Positions 44,896-46,588 of a DNA stretch of 46,588 bases are shown here, one piece after another. The number at the start of each line of letters is the position of its first letter. The stretch's first letter is position 1. The DNA comes from Verrucomicrobiota bacterium. Its GTDB lineage: Bacteria; Verrucomicrobiota; Verrucomicrobiia; Opitutales; Opitutaceae. The position numbers and the translations under genes are program-made. The stretch is taken from assembly GCA_026398135.1 (NCBI GenBank), contig JAPLTN010000070.1, positions 1 to 46,588 on the forward strand. The letters run 5' to 3'. The notes beneath the pieces are model-generated. The model ran no database searches. It saw nothing but the letters and a program-made list of their open reading frames with translations, and was not told where the DNA came from.

Positions 44896-46588
44896 CTATC
44901 GGGCTTTCTCAAACACGAAACGATAAAACGCATCCGTCTGCTGAACGTTGCGGTTAAATTCGGCGCTATGGTCGGAACGCGACCGATCAAAGTTATAAAT
45001 GGTTCCTTCGCCTATGTTTACTTCTTCTGAGACGACCCCACCCACGCCTGCCAACGCCCCCATGGTTCCGTTCAGAGTATAAGAGACGGTGCCTTGCGAA
45101 TAGGTGCCGTAATAGTATTGGCCAATTCCCGGTGGGTCGTCCGGCTTGTAGTCGATCTGATTCTTTTCCCAATTCGCCTCCAATCCAGCCACGGTTCCCG
45201 TGGCCAACGCAAAGTCCACCGGGTTGAACATATTTATAATATTGGCCTGCACGCCTTGCAGATACCCACCGTAACCACGATCTGCCGCAAGATCAGGCGT
45301 CGCTTTGAGCGACTCCGCCGCTTGAAAGCGCGGTAAAGTGGGCAGGCTGGCGTTGTAGCTCTTGGCCGAGAACGCCGCCTGCATCATAATATAATTATTA
45401 ACTGTCATTCCTGCCTTTAGCGCTGAACCTACAACGCCATTGCCCAGGCTGTGAGAGATAACATTTACAGTGTAGTTTGTTGGCAAAGTAGCCCGGTATT
45501 TCTTGAGCGCGGGGCCATACTTAAGAGCAACATACTCGTTCATGTTATATTGCCCGACTGGATATTCGCCGTCCATGTAGCCCACCAAGGTATCCCAATG
45601 AAAGAAGACAAGTCGTCCCTTATAGCCCTGATGCCATAGGCGTTTATACATGGTTTCAGCCCTGTTTCTTGATTCTGGTTCCTGCTCATTGGACCCATGC
45701 ACAAAAATCAGCACTTTCTTTTCTTCGTTAGAAGGTGCCGTAAATGCCTCCGCTTGATAGTTGCTTTGGTTTTCGTCGAACGTTGCCGCATTACGATAGG
45801 GAAGCGGTAGCGCCACCAATTCGTCCGCGTCTTCAGGCGTCACACGCACTCGGGCGTAGAGGTCGCGGATGTTTTTTATATCTAACCATACACCGGGGCC
45901 TTCGCCGATTTCGGTATAATTACCGTTTTCTTTTTTCAAAATAATTAGCTTAAGCTGACCTTTCCCAGTAATGCATCCTTCGAAAAGCAGATGCGTCGAA
46001 GGGGTGGCAGCAGTGAGATCGGAAAAAAGTGACGAAGGAAGCACATAGGCACCTCCACCTGTAACCACTCCGGTTTGATTGACGCTGCCAACTGGCAAGC
46101 TGGCGTCTAATATACAAGTCTGGTTTGATTGATTATTAGCAATATCAGTGTCCGTTAGGAACCCGGTTCTTCCGGTGGAGTCCAAATTTCTAAAAATACG
46201 AACTCCGGGGTTGGTTGAATTAGTATCTGTCCATTTTAGGCCAATATATAGGTTTCCGGCCTTAATAGCCTCATGAAGTCCACCGATATATAACTGTAAT
46301 CGGGTAAAGTCCTCTAAATCTCTTACCGTGTCTGGTTGCCGATTTTTCCAATCTGCAAATTGGACGGGCACGCGATCCTTGGTCTCGGTTCCAACTACAT
46401 AATCATCATCGTCATTGGACCAGAAGCGGAAGGGTTTTTCTGCGGTATTGGTCAGGATGTCGCTGGTTGTCATCCGGCCGTCCCGGTTTTGGTCCACTCG
46501 CAGCCAAGCCGAAATCACTGATTGGCTGGCTATAATACGAGCTTCAACACCTTGCGAATTAGACACTCCACTCAGCACCTGGCTGTTT
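44896..46588 (-). CDS. Alpha/beta hydrolase, C-terminal part, running off the window
   Basis: At least 560 residues; the frame is open to the right edge, so the 5' end is missing (GTG 46578 is not a convincing start). The visible N-terminal region is beta-rich and holds an EF-hand/dockerin-like DQNRDGRMTTSDI segment. The C-terminal half is an alpha/beta hydrolase: KKVLIFVHGSNEQEPES (oxyanion region), GRLVFFHWDT, the nucleophile elbow VISHSLGNGVVG and a late DHSAEF that could supply the His. It resembles DUF900-type esterases or lipases at the end of large secreted or surface proteins. Base composition is lower in G/C than the core genes, suggesting transfer. Confidence 0.75.
   Translation of the reverse strand, partial: NSQVLSGVSNSQGVEARIIASQSVISAWLRVDQNRDGRMTTSDILTNTAEKPFRFWSNDDDDYVVGTETKDRVPVQFADWKNRQPDTVRDLEDFTRLQLYIGGLHEAIKAGNLYIGLKWTDTNSTNPGVRIFRNLDSTGRTGFLTDTDIANNQSNQTCILDASLPVGSVNQTGVVTGGGAYVLPSSLFSDLTAATPSTHLLFEGCITGKGQLKLIILKKENGNYTEIGEGPGVWLDIKNIRDLYARVRVTPEDADELVALPLPYRNAATFDENQSNYQAEAFTAPSNEEKKVLIFVHGSNEQEPESRNRAETMYKRLWHQGYKGRLVFFHWDTLVGYMDGEYPVGQYNMNEYVALKYGPALKKYRATLPTNYTVNVISHSLGNGVVGSALKAGMTVNNYIMMQAAFSAKSYNASLPTLPRFQAAESLKATPDLAADRGYGGYLQGVQANIINMFNPVDFALATGTVAGLEANWEKNQIDYKPDDPPGIGQYYYGTYSQGTVSYTLNGTMGALAGVGGVVSEEVNIGEGTIYNFDRSRSDHSAEFNRNVQQTDAFYRFVFEKAR

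Overview
The window reads as chromosome of a high-GC verrucomicrobial bacterium, most likely in or near the Opitutaceae. This is inferred from gene content and has not been checked by search. The supporting content is a PEP-CTERM sorted protein, several Tat-exported Gfo/Idh oxidoreductases beside a ThuA-HEAT protein and a DUF1080 protein, an Agl23-type (TIGR03663) membrane protein, an exopolysaccharide export set, and few clear Shine-Dalgarno sites. No rRNA, tRNA or CRISPR array was seen. Both window edges are abrupt: the left begins in an IS5-family transposase fragment joined to the 3' end of leuC, and the right cuts a hydrolase gene.

Layout. 1-1.2 kb: IS5 remnant, leuC fragment, intact leuD. 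1.3-2.0 kb: PEP-CTERM protein. 2.2-25.2 kb: a long run of minus-strand genes dominated by sugar metabolism. Read in the direction of transcription these are a PAS-AraC regulator; a Gfo/Idh oxidoreductase, DUF1080 protein and ThuA-HEAT protein; a clan GH-D-like glycosidase; GH97 with a nested NPCBM domain; a GH43-like beta-propeller protein; gene debris; a DoxX-like protein, second Gfo/Idh, discoidin-like protein and Agl23 homologue; an MFS permease, TIM-barrel isomerase/epimerase and third Gfo/Idh; then ApbE and a GT2 glycosyltransferase. 26.0-28.2 kb: CvfB-like RNA-binding protein and LpxI. 28.4 kb: a broken gene that looks like the start of a prokaryotic Cys-loop channel. 28.9-34.0 kb: BY-kinase (Wzc-like), Wza-like exporter, outer-membrane barrel and FecR protein. 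34.2-43.1 kb: housekeeping genes leuS, a SerB-like phosphatase, a damaged DUF1504-type antiporter, an NhaD-like antiporter, uvrB and a conserved hypothetical. 43.9-46.6 kb: a two-gene, lower-GC unit of a membrane-anchored protein and an alpha/beta hydrolase.

How the genes fit together. The minus-strand block has the parts of an oxidative glycoside-cleavage route: Gfo/Idh enzymes oxidise C3 of a sugar, a DUF1080 protein cleaves the 3-keto glycoside, and a TIM-barrel isomerase/epimerase handles the product. The same block carries conventional exo-glycosidases (GH-D-like, GH97, GH43-like), an importer, and a PAS-AraC regulator at its upstream end.

The least expected content is non-coding. Four structures look like miniature inverted-repeat elements. 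One of 304 bp has a perfect 8-bp target duplication. One of about 313 bp has a 9-bp duplication. Two unrelated short elements appear to have inserted at the TA of a TAA stop codon (of the GT2 gene and the Wza-like gene) and each regenerates a stop. There are also two families of intergenic hairpins, an approximately 80-bp element repeated near the glycosidase genes, and a 144-bp direct repeat showing that the GH43-like gene is the survivor of a tandem array.
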